NCBI GenBank assembly: GCA_963619325.1
Contig: CAVEVQ010000017.1
Location: 1-52,078 of the forward strand
Length of the DNA: 52,078 nt
Direction of reading: 5' to 3'
Origin: UBA1181 sp963619325
GTDB lineage: Bacteria; Bacteroidota; Bacteroidia; Bacteroidales; Paludibacteraceae
The notes beneath the pieces were generated by a model that was not told the DNA's origin, ran no database searches, and saw only the letters and a program-made list of their open reading frames with translations. The position numbers were made by a program, and so were the translations under genes. This document shows positions 1 to 8,075 of this stretch, in pieces; the stretch's first letter is position 1, and each line of letters starts with the position of its first letter.

Positions 1-55
1 ACCAACGACCCCGAGATTACAAATCACGTGCTCTGGCCAGCTGAGCTAAAGAGGC
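1..55 (-). tRNA. tRNA-Thr (UGU), 3' part cut by the window edge
   Basis: The reverse strand begins GCCTCTTTAGCTCAG at position 55, a typical acceptor/D-arm start. It continues to an anticodon loop TTTGTAA, giving anticodon UGU (Thr). The T-arm and 3' acceptor lie outside the window. In Bacteroidales a tRNA cluster followed by tuf often lies next to hpf; that cluster would lie beyond position 1, which is inference. A full-consensus promoter sits just upstream (98-128). Confidence 0.9.
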
Positions 56-97
56 GAAATACGCACCAACCGAAATGCGTTCTCCCGAATTGGTGCG

Positions 98-128
98 CAA
101 ATGTAGACATTATTTTCTTTCTGACAAA
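98..128 (-). promoter_or_regulatory. Bacteroidota-type promoter of tRNA-Thr
   Basis: On the minus strand TTTG (128-125), a 19-nt spacer and TACATTTG (105-98) match the Bacteroidota sigma-70 consensus TTTG-N19-21-TAnnTTTG exactly. Transcription would start around 91-94, about 40 nt before the tRNA. Confidence 0.8.
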
Positions 129-148
129 ACATTCAGACTTTTTTTTGT

Positions 149-454
149 CTATTTTTTTGCCTCGTTTGCTTTCTCCTTCGCTTTTTGAATAGAACGGATC
201 ATAGCATCCATAGCATTATCGAAAGCTTCCTCGAACGAATCAGCCGTCTTGGTTACTACCAAATCGTTGCCAGGAATCAACACCTTTAAAAGTACTTCCT
301 TATTGTTGGAAGTCTCAGGTTTTACCACTTGCAAATTCACGTCAACATTTGTGATCTTGTCTGAGTACTGTTCCAATTTAGCAACCTTCTTCTGAATAAA
401 CTCCTCCAAACTAGCCTTTACATCAAAATGAATAGCCTTAACTGTAACCTTCAT
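149..454 (-). CDS. hpf: Ribosome hibernation-promoting factor (HPF/RaiA family)
   Basis: This 101-residue protein has the short HPF/YfiA form: an N-terminal MKVTVKAIHFDVKASLEEFI strand-helix, a conserved basic VAKLEQY segment, and a final helix rich in Lys and Glu. The family binds idle 70S ribosomes at the tRNA/mRNA channel and stabilises inactive or dimeric ribosomes in stationary phase. The frame is open five codons further upstream (469), but ATG at 454 is preferred. A GGAGGG ribosome-binding site lies 8 nt before it, and MKV is the family's usual start. The gene follows the recombinase by only 19 nt, so the two are probably co-transcribed. The pair recombinase-hpf next to rpsU is common in Bacteroidales. 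Confidence 0.93.
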   Translation of the reverse strand: MKVTVKAIHFDVKASLEEFIQKKVAKLEQYSDKITNVDVNLQVVKPETSNNKEVLLKVLIPGNDLVVTKTADSFEEAFDNAMDAMIRSIQKAKEKANEAKK

Positions 455-473
455 AATCTTTCCCTCCATAATT

Positions 474-1370
474 TTATGCTCGAGGATGAGCTTGTTTATA
501 AATCTTTTGCAACTGTTCGAAAGTCAAATGGGTGTAAATCTCTGTCGCAGCCAAATTTGAATGTCCGAGTAACTCTTTTACCGCGTCAATCTCGGCGCCA
601 TTGTTTAGCATAGAAGTTGCAAACGTATGACGAAGCACATGCGGACTTTTCTTTTTTTGCGCACTTACCAAAGCCAGACTTTGATGAACGATACGGTAAA
701 CTAACATAGGATAGAGTTGCTCCCCATTATCACGTCGGAAAAAAAAACCTTTCTCTTCCGTGAGCATCACTTCCTTCCGTTTTTGAAGGTAGACCTCGAA
801 TGATTTTTTCAATGTGCCACCAAAGGGTATTAAACGCTGTTTCTTTCCTTTTCCTAACACTTTTACCACCATTTCCGATAAATCCACATCCTCATCTTTC
901 ATCCCTATCAGTTCTGCGCAACGGATACCCAAAGTATAGAAAGTTTCTATAATAACACGATTACGGACACCTTCAAAATCATCGGGGAAGACGTCGGAAG
1001 TCACACCATCTAAGAGTTCGTCCATCTCACTGTCTTTAACAAAGACTGGTAAACGCTTCTCTCTCTTGGGAGGAACTATTCCCTTCATAGGCGAAGACTT
1101 AACAACCCCCTGTCTTAGAAGGAATTGGTAGAATGTTCGAAGAGAAGAAAGTTTTCTGCATACGCTACTTGATTTTTCTCCGTCTCTCATCAAACTAACA
1201 ATCCACGAGCGAACATCATTAGTAGAAACCTCCTTGTAGTCAAAAACATCACCCATAATCGCCTTTAAATAATCATCAAACTGGAATAAATCCGTTTGAT
1301 AAGAGAGGCAGGTATGTTCAGAAAGACATCTTTCATACCTTATATATTGGATGAATTTTTCGATTAACAT
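474..1370 (-). CDS. xerC: Xer-type tyrosine recombinase
   Basis: The 298-residue product has a SAM-like N-terminal core-binding domain (about 1-90) and a C-terminal catalytic domain. The expected catalytic residues are visible: Arg150 (TLGIRCAEL), Lys174 (LGKGKKQR), His244 and Arg247 (HVLRH), His270 (LLGHSN) and nucleophile Tyr279 (EIYTH). Length and the compact build fit chromosomal XerC/XerD, which resolve chromosome dimers at dif, rather than a phage or transposon integrase. No mobile-element context is seen. Whether it is the XerC or the XerD partner cannot be decided from this sequence. It lies between rpsU and hpf and is followed closely by hpf. Confidence 0.88.
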   Translation of the reverse strand: MLIEKFIQYIRYERCLSEHTCLSYQTDLFQFDDYLKAIMGDVFDYKEVSTNDVRSWIVSLMRDGEKSSSVCRKLSSLRTFYQFLLRQGVVKSSPMKGIVPPKREKRLPVFVKDSEMDELLDGVTSDVFPDDFEGVRNRVIIETFYTLGIRCAELIGMKDEDVDLSEMVVKVLGKGKKQRLIPFGGTLKKSFEVYLQKRKEVMLTEEKGFFFRRDNGEQLYPMLVYRIVHQSLALVSAQKKKSPHVLRHTFATSMLNNGAEIDAVKELLGHSNLAATEIYTHLTFEQLQKIYKQAHPRA

Positions 1371-1460
1371 CTAAGTACATCGTTCCAACAGAACATTGAT
1401 AATTAAAAGACCACTTGCGTTTAAGTGCGTTACGAAAATAAAAACATTTTGTAAACAAAG

Positions 1461-1495
1461 CAAACATAACACATAATTTTTCCAGAAATTGCAAA
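1461..1495 (-). promoter_or_regulatory. Candidate promoter of the recombinase-hpf unit
   Basis: Minus-strand TATGTTTG (1468-1461) matches the TAnnTTTG element. The nearest upstream TTTG (1495-1492) is 23 nt away, slightly wider than usual. It overlaps the T-tract of the rpsU terminator, so termination and re-initiation would be adjacent. Confidence 0.4.
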
Positions 1496-1530
1496 CAAAA
1501 AAGAAAGGGCGTGATAGGAACCACACCCTT
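1496..1530 (-). terminator. Intrinsic terminator of rpsU
   Basis: Minus-strand arms AAGGGTGTG (1530-1522) and CACGCCCTT (1513-1505) form nine pairs with one G-U. The loop is 8 nt and TCTTTTTTG follows. It lies 25 nt after the rpsU stop codon. Confidence 0.85.
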
Positions 1531-1554
1531 TAATAGACCTTCAAAGAAAATATA

Positions 1555-1746
1555 TTATTCCTCAGCTCTTCTCAATTGTTGAACATAGATTGCATGAATC
1601 TTTTGTTGACGTTTAATAACAGATGGCTTTTCAAATTGCTGTCTTGCTCTCAATTCTTTGATGACACCTGTCTTCTCAAACTTTCTTTTGAATTTTTTCA
1701 AGGCTTTTTCTATATTCTCGCCTTCTTTTACTGGAACTACGATCAT
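1555..1746 (-). CDS. rpsU: Small ribosomal subunit protein bS21
   Basis: This 63-residue, highly basic protein starts MIVVPVKEGENIEKALKKFK, the signature start of bS21, and continues with the KFEKTGVIKELRARQQFEKPS core. bS21 sits on the 30S platform near the 3' end of 16S rRNA and takes part in initiation. In Bacteroidota bS21 belongs to the ribosomal set that masks the anti-Shine-Dalgarno, in line with the weak Shine-Dalgarno use seen in many genes here; that link is established knowledge, not visible in the gene. It has its own full-consensus promoter and a terminator, so it can be a single-gene unit. Confidence 0.95.
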   Translation of the reverse strand: MIVVPVKEGENIEKALKKFKRKFEKTGVIKELRARQQFEKPSVIKRQQKIHAIYVQQLRRAEE

Positions 1747-1822
1747 AATCTTATATTGTATTACTTTGTTATTTACGAATAAAACTTATGAAATAAAGGA
1801 AACAATACTCCAAAAGCGACCG

Positions 1823-1853
1823 CAAAAATAGAAATTGTTTTTTACACCACAAA
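1823..1853 (-). promoter_or_regulatory. Bacteroidota-type promoter of rpsU
   Basis: Minus strand: TTTG (1853-1850), 19 nt, then TATTTTTG (1830-1823). This is an exact match to TTTG-N19-TAnnTTTG. It is divergent to the aminopeptidase promoter about 50 bp away. Confidence 0.8.
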
Positions 1854-1882
1854 AAAAAGAGGGGATTTTGTGTTAGTTTTTC

Positions 1883-1890
1883 TAATTTTG
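1883..1890 (+). promoter_or_regulatory. -7 element upstream of the aminopeptidase gene
   Basis: TAATTTTG matches TAnnTTTG. No TTTG is found at the usual distance upstream. It predicts transcription from about 1895, which excludes the in-frame GTG at 1870 as the translation start. Confidence 0.5.
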
Positions 1891-1908
1891 CAAGAAAAGA
1901 CAGAAGAT

Positions 1909-3711
1909 ATGGGACATAACATACACATAAATCGGATTAAGGAAATCAAAGCAAAGATGGAAGAAAAAGCAGTCAATGTATATCTTCTACCCCATAACGA
2001 TCCGCATTTCAGCGAGTATCCTGCAGAGCACTGGCGCTATATACAATATGTATCAGGATTTAGTGGGTCAAACGCGTTTTTAATGTTGTCTGACCATGGA
2101 GACTATCTGTGGACAGACTCTCGCTATTATCTTCAAGCAGAAAAAGAATTGAAGGGGACAGGGATACAGATGATAAAAGAGGAAGAGGGAATTTGTTGGG
2201 AAGACCTTATCAGAAATGAATATGGAGAGACTAAACCACATACCCTATTTGATCCTTTATTGTTCTCTATCAATGATTTGAAAAAAATCGAGGCATTGTC
2301 AAGAAAGATAGAGATAGAACTCACAGAGGACTTCCTTTCCACCGAAGAGATGGAGGAACTGCCTGACAAAGAAATTTTTCTGTACACCGATAATTATTCG
2401 GGATGTGACTTTTCGGAGAAGAAAAAAAGGATTTTTGAACATACAAAGGCAAACTACGTCTTTCTTTCGTCATTGGAGGAAATTGCGTGGACATTTAATT
2501 TACGAGGATCAGACACACCATATACGCCAGTAGCAATTGCATACGCACTGTTAGGAAGAACGGACTCTTACTTGTTCATAAAAGAGGGGAAAGTAACTGC
2601 CTCCGTAAAAGAACATTTCAAGCAACTGAACATCAACGTAATTGATTACGACAAGATTGACCAATTTTTGCTAAGTGAAATAGCATTTAGCGGGGAAAAA
2701 ATCTCCGTTGATTTAAATCTGACAAACGCTCACATTTTCCTATGTATTCTTGGGGATAATTATGAAGGAGAGCAGAAATTACCAGAATCAATTATCAATG
2801 AAACATCGCCAGTGCAGATGTTAAAATCAATAAAAAACGACGTTGAGACACAAAATCTGAGGCACGCACAGGTTAAAGACGGAGTTGCGTTGGTCAATGC
2901 GATTTTTGAGTTGACAAAGAAAATTGAGGACAACAAGCGAGTTACCGAAGCAGACGTGGCTGAGATTTTGAAGCGTCACAGAAGCAAGCAAGATGGATTT
3001 TTTTGTGAAAGCTTTTCAACAATAGCAGGGTATGGAGCAAACGGAGCGATTGTGCACTATTCAGCAACGAAGGAAAATTGCAGTGAAATAGGTAAAGAAA
3101 GTCTACTTTTGGTCGATTCTGGCGCTAGTTATTTAGACGGGACAACAGATATCACTCGAGTTTTCTGTTTTGGAGAACCCACTGAAGAGCAGAAACACGA
3201 TTATACAGCTGTTTTGAAAGGACATATTGCCTTAGCAACGGTCAAATTCCCCTACGGAACAAGCGGACACCAATTAGATGCCATTGCCCATGCGCAGGTA
3301 TGGAATGAAGGAATGAATTACGGACACGGGACAGGACACGGCATCGGCCACTTCTTATGTGTTCATGAGGGTCCACAAAGAATAAGCGCAAGAGGGACTG
3401 AGACCCCATTAGAGAACAACATGGTACTTTCAGACGAGCCAGGTGTATATCGAGCAGGGAAACACGGCATAAGGATAGAGAATATGATGATAATCCGACC
3501 GTTCGAAGAGAATGAATTCGGCAAATTCCTACAGTTTGAGACAATAACACTCTTTCCTTACAACAGGAAACTCATTGATCACAAAATGCTCAATAGCAAA
3601 GAGATTGAATGGATAAACCAATACAACCAGAAAGTTTACGAGAAAATTTCACCCTACATAAAAGATGACGAAATTCTGAATTGGCTGAAAGAAGAAACAA
3701 AAAAGGTGTGA
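1909..3711 (+). CDS. pepP: Xaa-Pro aminopeptidase (aminopeptidase P, M24B, three-domain type)
   Basis: The 600-residue protein removes N-terminal residues preceding proline and is presumably cytoplasmic (no signal peptide). It has two creatinase-like N-terminal domains (about 1-150 and 160-320), a pita-bread M24 catalytic domain (about 325-530) and the small C-terminal domain of the long form (WLKEE end). Metal ligands are visible: Asp403 and Asp414 (LVDSG to TTDITR), His477 (GHGTGHGIGH), the Glu of SDEPGVY and the Glu of FETITLFP. ATG at 1909 is chosen over GTG at 1870 because a promoter element lies at 1883-1890. The long form of about 600 residues is usual in Bacteroidota and eukaryotes and longer than the 440-residue E. 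coli PepP. Confidence 0.92.
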   Translation: MGHNIHINRIKEIKAKMEEKAVNVYLLPHNDPHFSEYPAEHWRYIQYVSGFSGSNAFLMLSDHGDYLWTDSRYYLQAEKELKGTGIQMIKEEEGICWEDLIRNEYGETKPHTLFDPLLFSINDLKKIEALSRKIEIELTEDFLSTEEMEELPDKEIFLYTDNYSGCDFSEKKKRIFEHTKANYVFLSSLEEIAWTFNLRGSDTPYTPVAIAYALLGRTDSYLFIKEGKVTASVKEHFKQLNINVIDYDKIDQFLLSEIAFSGEKISVDLNLTNAHIFLCILGDNYEGEQKLPESIINETSPVQMLKSIKNDVETQNLRHAQVKDGVALVNAIFELTKKIEDNKRVTEADVAEILKRHRSKQDGFFCESFSTIAGYGANGAIVHYSATKENCSEIGKESLLLVDSGASYLDGTTDITRVFCFGEPTEEQKHDYTAVLKGHIALATVKFPYGTSGHQLDAIAHAQVWNEGMNYGHGTGHGIGHFLCVHEGPQRISARGTETPLENNMVLSDEPGVYRAGKHGIRIENMMIIRPFEENEFGKFLQFETITLFPYNRKLIDHKMLNSKEIEWINQYNQKVYEKISPYIKDDEILNWLKEETKKV

Positions 3712-3803
3712 AAACGCTGTGATAACATTTATATGTTTTAATATTTGACTATTTTCGCAAAACGTACGTTATAAAAAGAAATCGATATAGTAATACAATA
3801 GAA

Positions 3804-5369
3804 ATGAGAAAGATTTTAGTTTCATTACTTGCCGTGTTCACAACCCTATCACTAATGGGATCAGACGGATACACAGGAGCGACAACATCAACATCAGCGA
3901 CAAAAAAAACAGCTGCAAAGACTGGAGTAAGAGCTGGAAACAAGAAAGGCTACAACATTGAGATTTCGGTCAGCAAAATGCATAATGACACAGTGTTTTT
4001 GGCTTATTACATGAATGGGAAGACCTATTCGTGTGACACGACCGTACTCAATGCGAAGGGCGTAGGTAAATTCTCAAAGCCAGAAAAATTAGACGAGGGC
4101 ATCTACATTGTATATTTCAATGCGAACAAGTATTTTGATCTTTTGATTGGACAAGACCAAGACATAAAGTTGACCGTTGACACGGCTAAAGTCAACGAGT
4201 ACAAAGTAGATGGGGCATCAGAAAGCGTTGATTTTCAAAGATATTTCAGTTTTTTGGGAGACATGAACAAACAGCGCAGAGAGTTGAGAGACAAATACCA
4301 TAAGATGAAGATTGACTCTGCGGAATATTATGGCACGATAGACAAGATGACGGAGAAAGTCGAAGCACATCAAAAGAGTATTTTAGATGCACACAACAAT
4401 GATTTCTTAGGAGCATACATTAAAGGAACAATGCCCGTAGAAACCCCATTGATGGAAAACCTGCCCGATTCAGTCAGAGGAAGAGCAAGGTACCAGTACT
4501 TCAAGCATCACTATTTTGACAACATAAATATGAGTGACAGAAGGTTTTTGCGCACACCATACTACCCAAGTATGGTAGACGAGTATATCAGTCACCATAT
4601 TTTACAAGATCCTGACACATTGGTAGATGCAGCGTTCAATATGATAGAGAAAAGCCGTGGAGACAGTTTGACCTTCCAAGTTATGACCAGCAAGATGATC
4701 AACTACGGAATATCAAGCAAGATGATGGGAATGGATAAGATGTGGTATATGATTGCCGAAAAATATTATTTCTCAGGAATAGCCACATGGGCGGACACCG
4801 CATGGGTGAACACATTGAAGAAGGAGGCTAAAAAGATTCGTTACTGCATGGTAGGCATGCCAGCCAGAGATTTATTGGTAAGAGACTCAACGGACGCGTT
4901 TGAGAAATTGAGCAAGCAGACAGCAGACGTAGTTTTGGTATATTTCTTTGAGCCGTCATGCGGACATTGCCGGCACACGACACCAATTTTACATGACACA
5001 GTCTACTCGAAATACAAAGACAAAGGATTTGAAGTATTCGCCGTATACACGCAAACCGACAGACAAGAGTGGATGGATTTCGTGCATAAGCACCATTTAG
5101 AAGATTGGGTGAACGTCTGGGATCCCTATAGAGAATCGTGGTTCTGGGAATATTACGACACATCAGCGACACCCGCCCTCTACCTGTTAGGGAAAGATCG
5201 TAAGATTATTGCCAAGAAGATCGACACGAACACACTTGATATGATTTTGAATGAAGAGTTGATTGTCCGCAAAGGATTGGACAAGAAAGCAGACAAGGTG
5301 GAGCAAACGAATAGCAGCAACAACTCGAAAAAAAACTCAAAATCAACAAAAACAAAGAAGAGTAGGTAG
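3804..5369 (+). CDS. Secreted thioredoxin-fold protein with DUF4369/DUF5106-like N-terminal part
   Basis: The product has 521 residues. A signal peptide (about 1-20) is followed by a beta-rich segment (about 48-120) like the DUF4369 domain that precedes TlpA-type thioredoxins in Bacteroidota. A helical middle (about 135-350) resembles DUF5106. A thioredoxin fold (about 365-490) carries Cys386-Gly-His-Cys389 in FFEPSCGHCRH. The protein is probably periplasmic and reduces or isomerises disulfides; its substrate is unknown. The cis-Pro (SATPALYLLG) typical of the fold is present. The last 35 residues are Lys/Ser/Asn-rich and look disordered. The lipobox Cys found in many relatives is absent. A strong hairpin follows the gene. 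Confidence 0.82.
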   Translation: MRKILVSLLAVFTTLSLMGSDGYTGATTSTSATKKTAAKTGVRAGNKKGYNIEISVSKMHNDTVFLAYYMNGKTYSCDTTVLNAKGVGKFSKPEKLDEGIYIVYFNANKYFDLLIGQDQDIKLTVDTAKVNEYKVDGASESVDFQRYFSFLGDMNKQRRELRDKYHKMKIDSAEYYGTIDKMTEKVEAHQKSILDAHNNDFLGAYIKGTMPVETPLMENLPDSVRGRARYQYFKHHYFDNINMSDRRFLRTPYYPSMVDEYISHHILQDPDTLVDAAFNMIEKSRGDSLTFQVMTSKMINYGISSKMMGMDKMWYMIAEKYYFSGIATWADTAWVNTLKKEAKKIRYCMVGMPARDLLVRDSTDAFEKLSKQTADVVLVYFFEPSCGHCRHTTPILHDTVYSKYKDKGFEVFAVYTQTDRQEWMDFVHKHHLEDWVNVWDPYRESWFWEYYDTSATPALYLLGKDRKIIAKKIDTNTLDMILNEELIVRKGLDKKADKVEQTNSSNNSKKNSKSTKTKKSR

Positions 5370-5388
5370 GAAAAACGAATAAAGATAG

Positions 5389-5424
5389 TTAGCCGCTGTA
5401 CGAGAGATTTCGTATAGCGGCTAA
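5389..5424 (+). terminator. Strong intergenic hairpin, terminator-like without a T-tract
   Basis: TTAGCCGCTGTACGAG (5389-5404) pairs with 5409-5424 over 15-16 bp with two G-U pairs and a 4-nt loop. No run of T follows on the plus strand and only AACTATC on the minus strand. It may cause pausing, protect the 3' end of the upstream mRNA, or terminate weakly. Confidence 0.55.
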
Positions 5425-5457
5425 ACCATAAAATAGAGGAAATAAAAGCAAAAGGAG

Positions 5458-5979
5458 ATGGCGTTAATAAAGAGCATAAAAGGAATAGAACCCAAAGTTG
5501 CAGAAAACGTATATTTAGCAGAGAATGCGACGATTATCGGAGAAGTAGAGATAGAAGAAGACAGCAGTGTGTGGTTTGGAGCCATATTGCGAGGCGACGT
5601 AGGATTGATACACATTGGAAAGAACACGAACATACAGGATGGATGCGTTTTACACGCCTCGTATGGAAGCTCTACCGTGCAAATTGGCGACAATGTGACA
5701 GTGGGGCATAACGCCATTGTACATGGGGCGAAAATAGGCAACAACTGTTTGATAGGCATGGGTTCGGTAATATTGGACAATGCAGAGATTGGCGAGAACA
5801 CCATTATCGCGGCGGGAGCGGTAGTAACGAAGAACACGATTGTAGAATCCAACAGCATTTACGCAGGCATACCTGCAAAAAAAATCAAAGATTTATCGCC
5901 TGAGCAAGCCCACGCCATGATGCAGAAATCGGCAGATGGATATCAACTGTATGCCAGTTGGTACCAAGAAGGAAGATAA
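5458..5979 (+). CDS. Gamma-class carbonic anhydrase family protein (YrdA/CaiE type)
   Basis: The 173-residue protein is built of left-handed beta-helix hexapeptide repeats (IGEVEI, IGDNVT, IGNNCL, IGENTI). The three metal-binding histidines of the gamma-carbonic anhydrase fold are in place: His66 (CVLHAS), His84 and His89 (VGHNAIVHG), with the conserved Arg45, Asp47 and Gln60 of the active site. It would be a cytoplasmic trimer. Activity is unproven for many members of this short YrdA-like group, so the reaction is a family inference. The AAAGGAG ribosome-binding site ends immediately before the ATG, an unusually short spacing. The GT51 gene follows after 22 nt, suggesting one operon. Confidence 0.85.
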   Translation: MALIKSIKGIEPKVAENVYLAENATIIGEVEIEEDSSVWFGAILRGDVGLIHIGKNTNIQDGCVLHASYGSSTVQIGDNVTVGHNAIVHGAKIGNNCLIGMGSVILDNAEIGENTIIAAGAVVTKNTIVESNSIYAGIPAKKIKDLSPEQAHAMMQKSADGYQLYASWYQEGR

Positions 5980-6001
5980 AGAGTCTCAAACGACATAGCC
6001 C

Positions 6002-8035
6002 ATGAAAAACAAAAAACGCACTTTGGCAGGGATTATTATCGTCATTGTATTGGCGTTAATAGCCCTTCTTATCTATGTAGAAAGGGAAAGAATAGTAGAA
6101 TCCGCGCTCCGAAAAGAATTTTCACGCTTTGAAGAAAAGACCAACGGAAAAATATCTTTCCAAAAACTCAAAGTAGATGGGCTGTCAATTATCACATTCC
6201 ACGGGATGACACTCATATCTCCAGAGTGCGACACGTTAATGCGTGTTGAGATGCTGAAAGTGCGACTGAGTCCGGTCTTTCTGTTACATGGAGAAGTAAA
6301 AGTAATCGGCACAGAGGCACAAGGAATCAGCCTCAACATAACACATAAAAAGGAATACAAGAACTATCAATTTTTGATTCAGAAAAGAGAAAACACAGGT
6401 AAAAAAGACAAGAAAGAACAAGCGAAAATCACTCGGAAAACCGATAAATTAGCTCAAATATACGGTTTGATAACGAGGAAAGCACCTAAAGAAATACGTC
6501 TCAATGGATGGAAGACAACGCTGACGACAGACAGCGTAAAACTATCCGTCTATATGCCAGAAGCCACGTTGGAAGATCGTAAGTTCAATACAATTATGCA
6601 CATTGACGAAGAATACGATGATGGGAAAAAGGGAAACATGATTGATAGCATCAAAAATGAAAACAAAGAAAACTATTACATATTAGAGGGAATGTTAGGC
6701 AAGAAGCCATCTGATTTCACAGAATTTCGGTTTTACGCATTGCAAGACAGCATCACCCTTGCCTATACCAAAAAGAAATTTGACACAGACGTTGCATTTG
6801 ACACTTTGAAGATGTCAATTTCGGTGGATAAAGAGAGAGGAAAAGTGAAAGTAGAAGGACGTGCGACGATATTCAATTCACAGTTGAATAACAAAAAAAT
6901 ATGTAGCGAAACGATACGATGTCGGTATTTTTCGGTTGACTTTAAAAGTTTCGTATCGGCCAACCACATTGAGATAGACAGTAGCAGTACGTTGAATATC
7001 AACCAGTTTGCTATTCATCCCTACTTAGACTGGCAAACAGAAGACACAGTGCAAAAAGTGGAGTTTAACCTGAGCAGAAAAGATTTCGATGCACAGGAGC
7101 TGTTTGATGCCATTCCAGACGGACTATGTAAAAATCTGAAGGGAATAAAAACAGAGGGAAAACTGAGTTATCAATTCCATTTCAGGGCAGAAAGCAATCA
7201 GATAGATAGTTTAGAGTTTTCGTCGTCATTGACCCCAAGCCAATTCAAAATCAAAGAATTTGGGGAGACAGACTTTCGCAGAGCCAACGCGCCATTTTTG
7301 TATCATTATTACGAAAAGAACACACTAATAGACACCTTCACGATAGGGGAAAGCAATCCAAACTATGTAAAGATAGAAGAAGTGTCCCCCTACCTAATCC
7401 ATTCCATACTATACTCTGAGGATGGACATTTCTTTCATCACAAAGGATTTTTAGAATTTGCCTTGAGAGAATCAATAATCAAAAATCTCAAAACAAAGAA
7501 ATTTGCACGAGGAGGAAGCACTATCTCAATGCAACTCGTTAAGAATCTATGGCTTAGCAGAGAAAAAACATTAGCGAGAAAATTAGAAGAAGCAATGATT
7601 GTATGGCTGATTGAGAACAACCACCTTTTAAGCAAAGAACGAATGTTCGAGATATACCTCAATATCATTGAATGGGGTCCGCACATCTATGGAGCAAAGC
7701 AGGCAGCAAGATATTTCTTCGCCAAAGCTCCCAAAGACCTGACCATTGCGGAGTCCATTTATATGGCAAGCATCATACCGAAACCGAAAAAGTTTATGTG
7801 GTATTTTGACGAGAATCAGAATTTGAAGCCATTCTTAGGGAAATACTACGACTTAATTTCGAGCAAGCTATTGCGCCACGAAATCATCACAGAACAAGAC
7901 ACAGCGACGCTTGTTCCCAACGTGCGCATTACAGGTCCAGCCAAAGCACTGTTGAAAGGAAATCCGACAGACAGTACGGAGATAGATTCAGTGAACGAAT
8001 TGTTTGACGACAACGACTATGACGAAGAAGAATAG
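6002..8035 (+). CDS. Monofunctional GT51 peptidoglycan glycosyltransferase with long N-terminal periplasmic extension
   Basis: This 677-residue protein polymerises lipid II into glycan strands. One N-terminal membrane helix (about 6-26) precedes a beta-rich region of about 420 residues that resembles AsmA/TamB-type segments (EGKISFQKLKVDGLSI, LRLSPVFLLHGEVKV style). The GT51 domain covers about 455-625: catalytic Glu473 in SEDGHFFHHKG, RGGSTISMQLVKN from residue 503, RKLEEAMIVWLIE, and the second acidic motif in KERMFEIYLNIIEWGPHIYGAKQAA. No transpeptidase domain follows, unlike class A PBPs. The extension makes it more than twice as long as MtgA (about 240). The C-terminus is short and acidic. 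It sits between the carbonic anhydrase and NAD(P)HX genes. Confidence 0.87.
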   Translation: MKNKKRTLAGIIIVIVLALIALLIYVERERIVESALRKEFSRFEEKTNGKISFQKLKVDGLSIITFHGMTLISPECDTLMRVEMLKVRLSPVFLLHGEVKVIGTEAQGISLNITHKKEYKNYQFLIQKRENTGKKDKKEQAKITRKTDKLAQIYGLITRKAPKEIRLNGWKTTLTTDSVKLSVYMPEATLEDRKFNTIMHIDEEYDDGKKGNMIDSIKNENKENYYILEGMLGKKPSDFTEFRFYALQDSITLAYTKKKFDTDVAFDTLKMSISVDKERGKVKVEGRATIFNSQLNNKKICSETIRCRYFSVDFKSFVSANHIEIDSSSTLNINQFAIHPYLDWQTEDTVQKVEFNLSRKDFDAQELFDAIPDGLCKNLKGIKTEGKLSYQFHFRAESNQIDSLEFSSSLTPSQFKIKEFGETDFRRANAPFLYHYYEKNTLIDTFTIGESNPNYVKIEEVSPYLIHSILYSEDGHFFHHKGFLEFALRESIIKNLKTKKFARGGSTISMQLVKNLWLSREKTLARKLEEAMIVWLIENNHLLSKERMFEIYLNIIEWGPHIYGAKQAARYFFAKAPKDLTIAESIYMASIIPKPKKFMWYFDENQNLKPFLGKYYDLISSKLLRHEIITEQDTATLVPNVRITGPAKALLKGNPTDSTEIDSVNELFDDNDYDEEE

Positions 8036-8075
8036 GAAGATCAATCGCCAAACACAATAAAACAACAAATAGAAT

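Noticed and set aside
62..97. Inverted repeat CGCACCAA/TTGGTGCG before tRNA-Thr as an RNA hairpin
   Set aside because: The predicted transcription start lies within one arm, so the hairpin would not form in the RNA; a DNA-level role has no support.
474..1370. Mobile-element integrase
   Set aside because: The tyrosine recombinase sits in a conserved housekeeping neighbourhood (rpsU, hpf) with no attachment repeats or cargo, which fits a chromosomal Xer protein.
1333..1524. 63-codon minus-strand frame between the recombinase and rpsU
   Set aside because: It overlaps the recombinase start, a terminator and a promoter, and its composition looks like chance AT-rich translation.
1870..1908. GTG start giving 13 extra residues to the aminopeptidase
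   Set aside because: A TAnnTTTG promoter element at 1883-1890 lies inside this stretch, so it is probably not transcribed; MGHN at 1909 is the better start.
3242..3550. 102-codon minus-strand frame inside the aminopeptidase gene
   Set aside because: It is the antisense shadow of conserved M24 motifs, without signals of its own.
5389..5424. Riboswitch or RNA thermometer at the hairpin before the carbonic anhydrase gene
   Set aside because: It is a simple perfect stem without conserved loops; no alternative fold reaching the ribosome-binding site was found.
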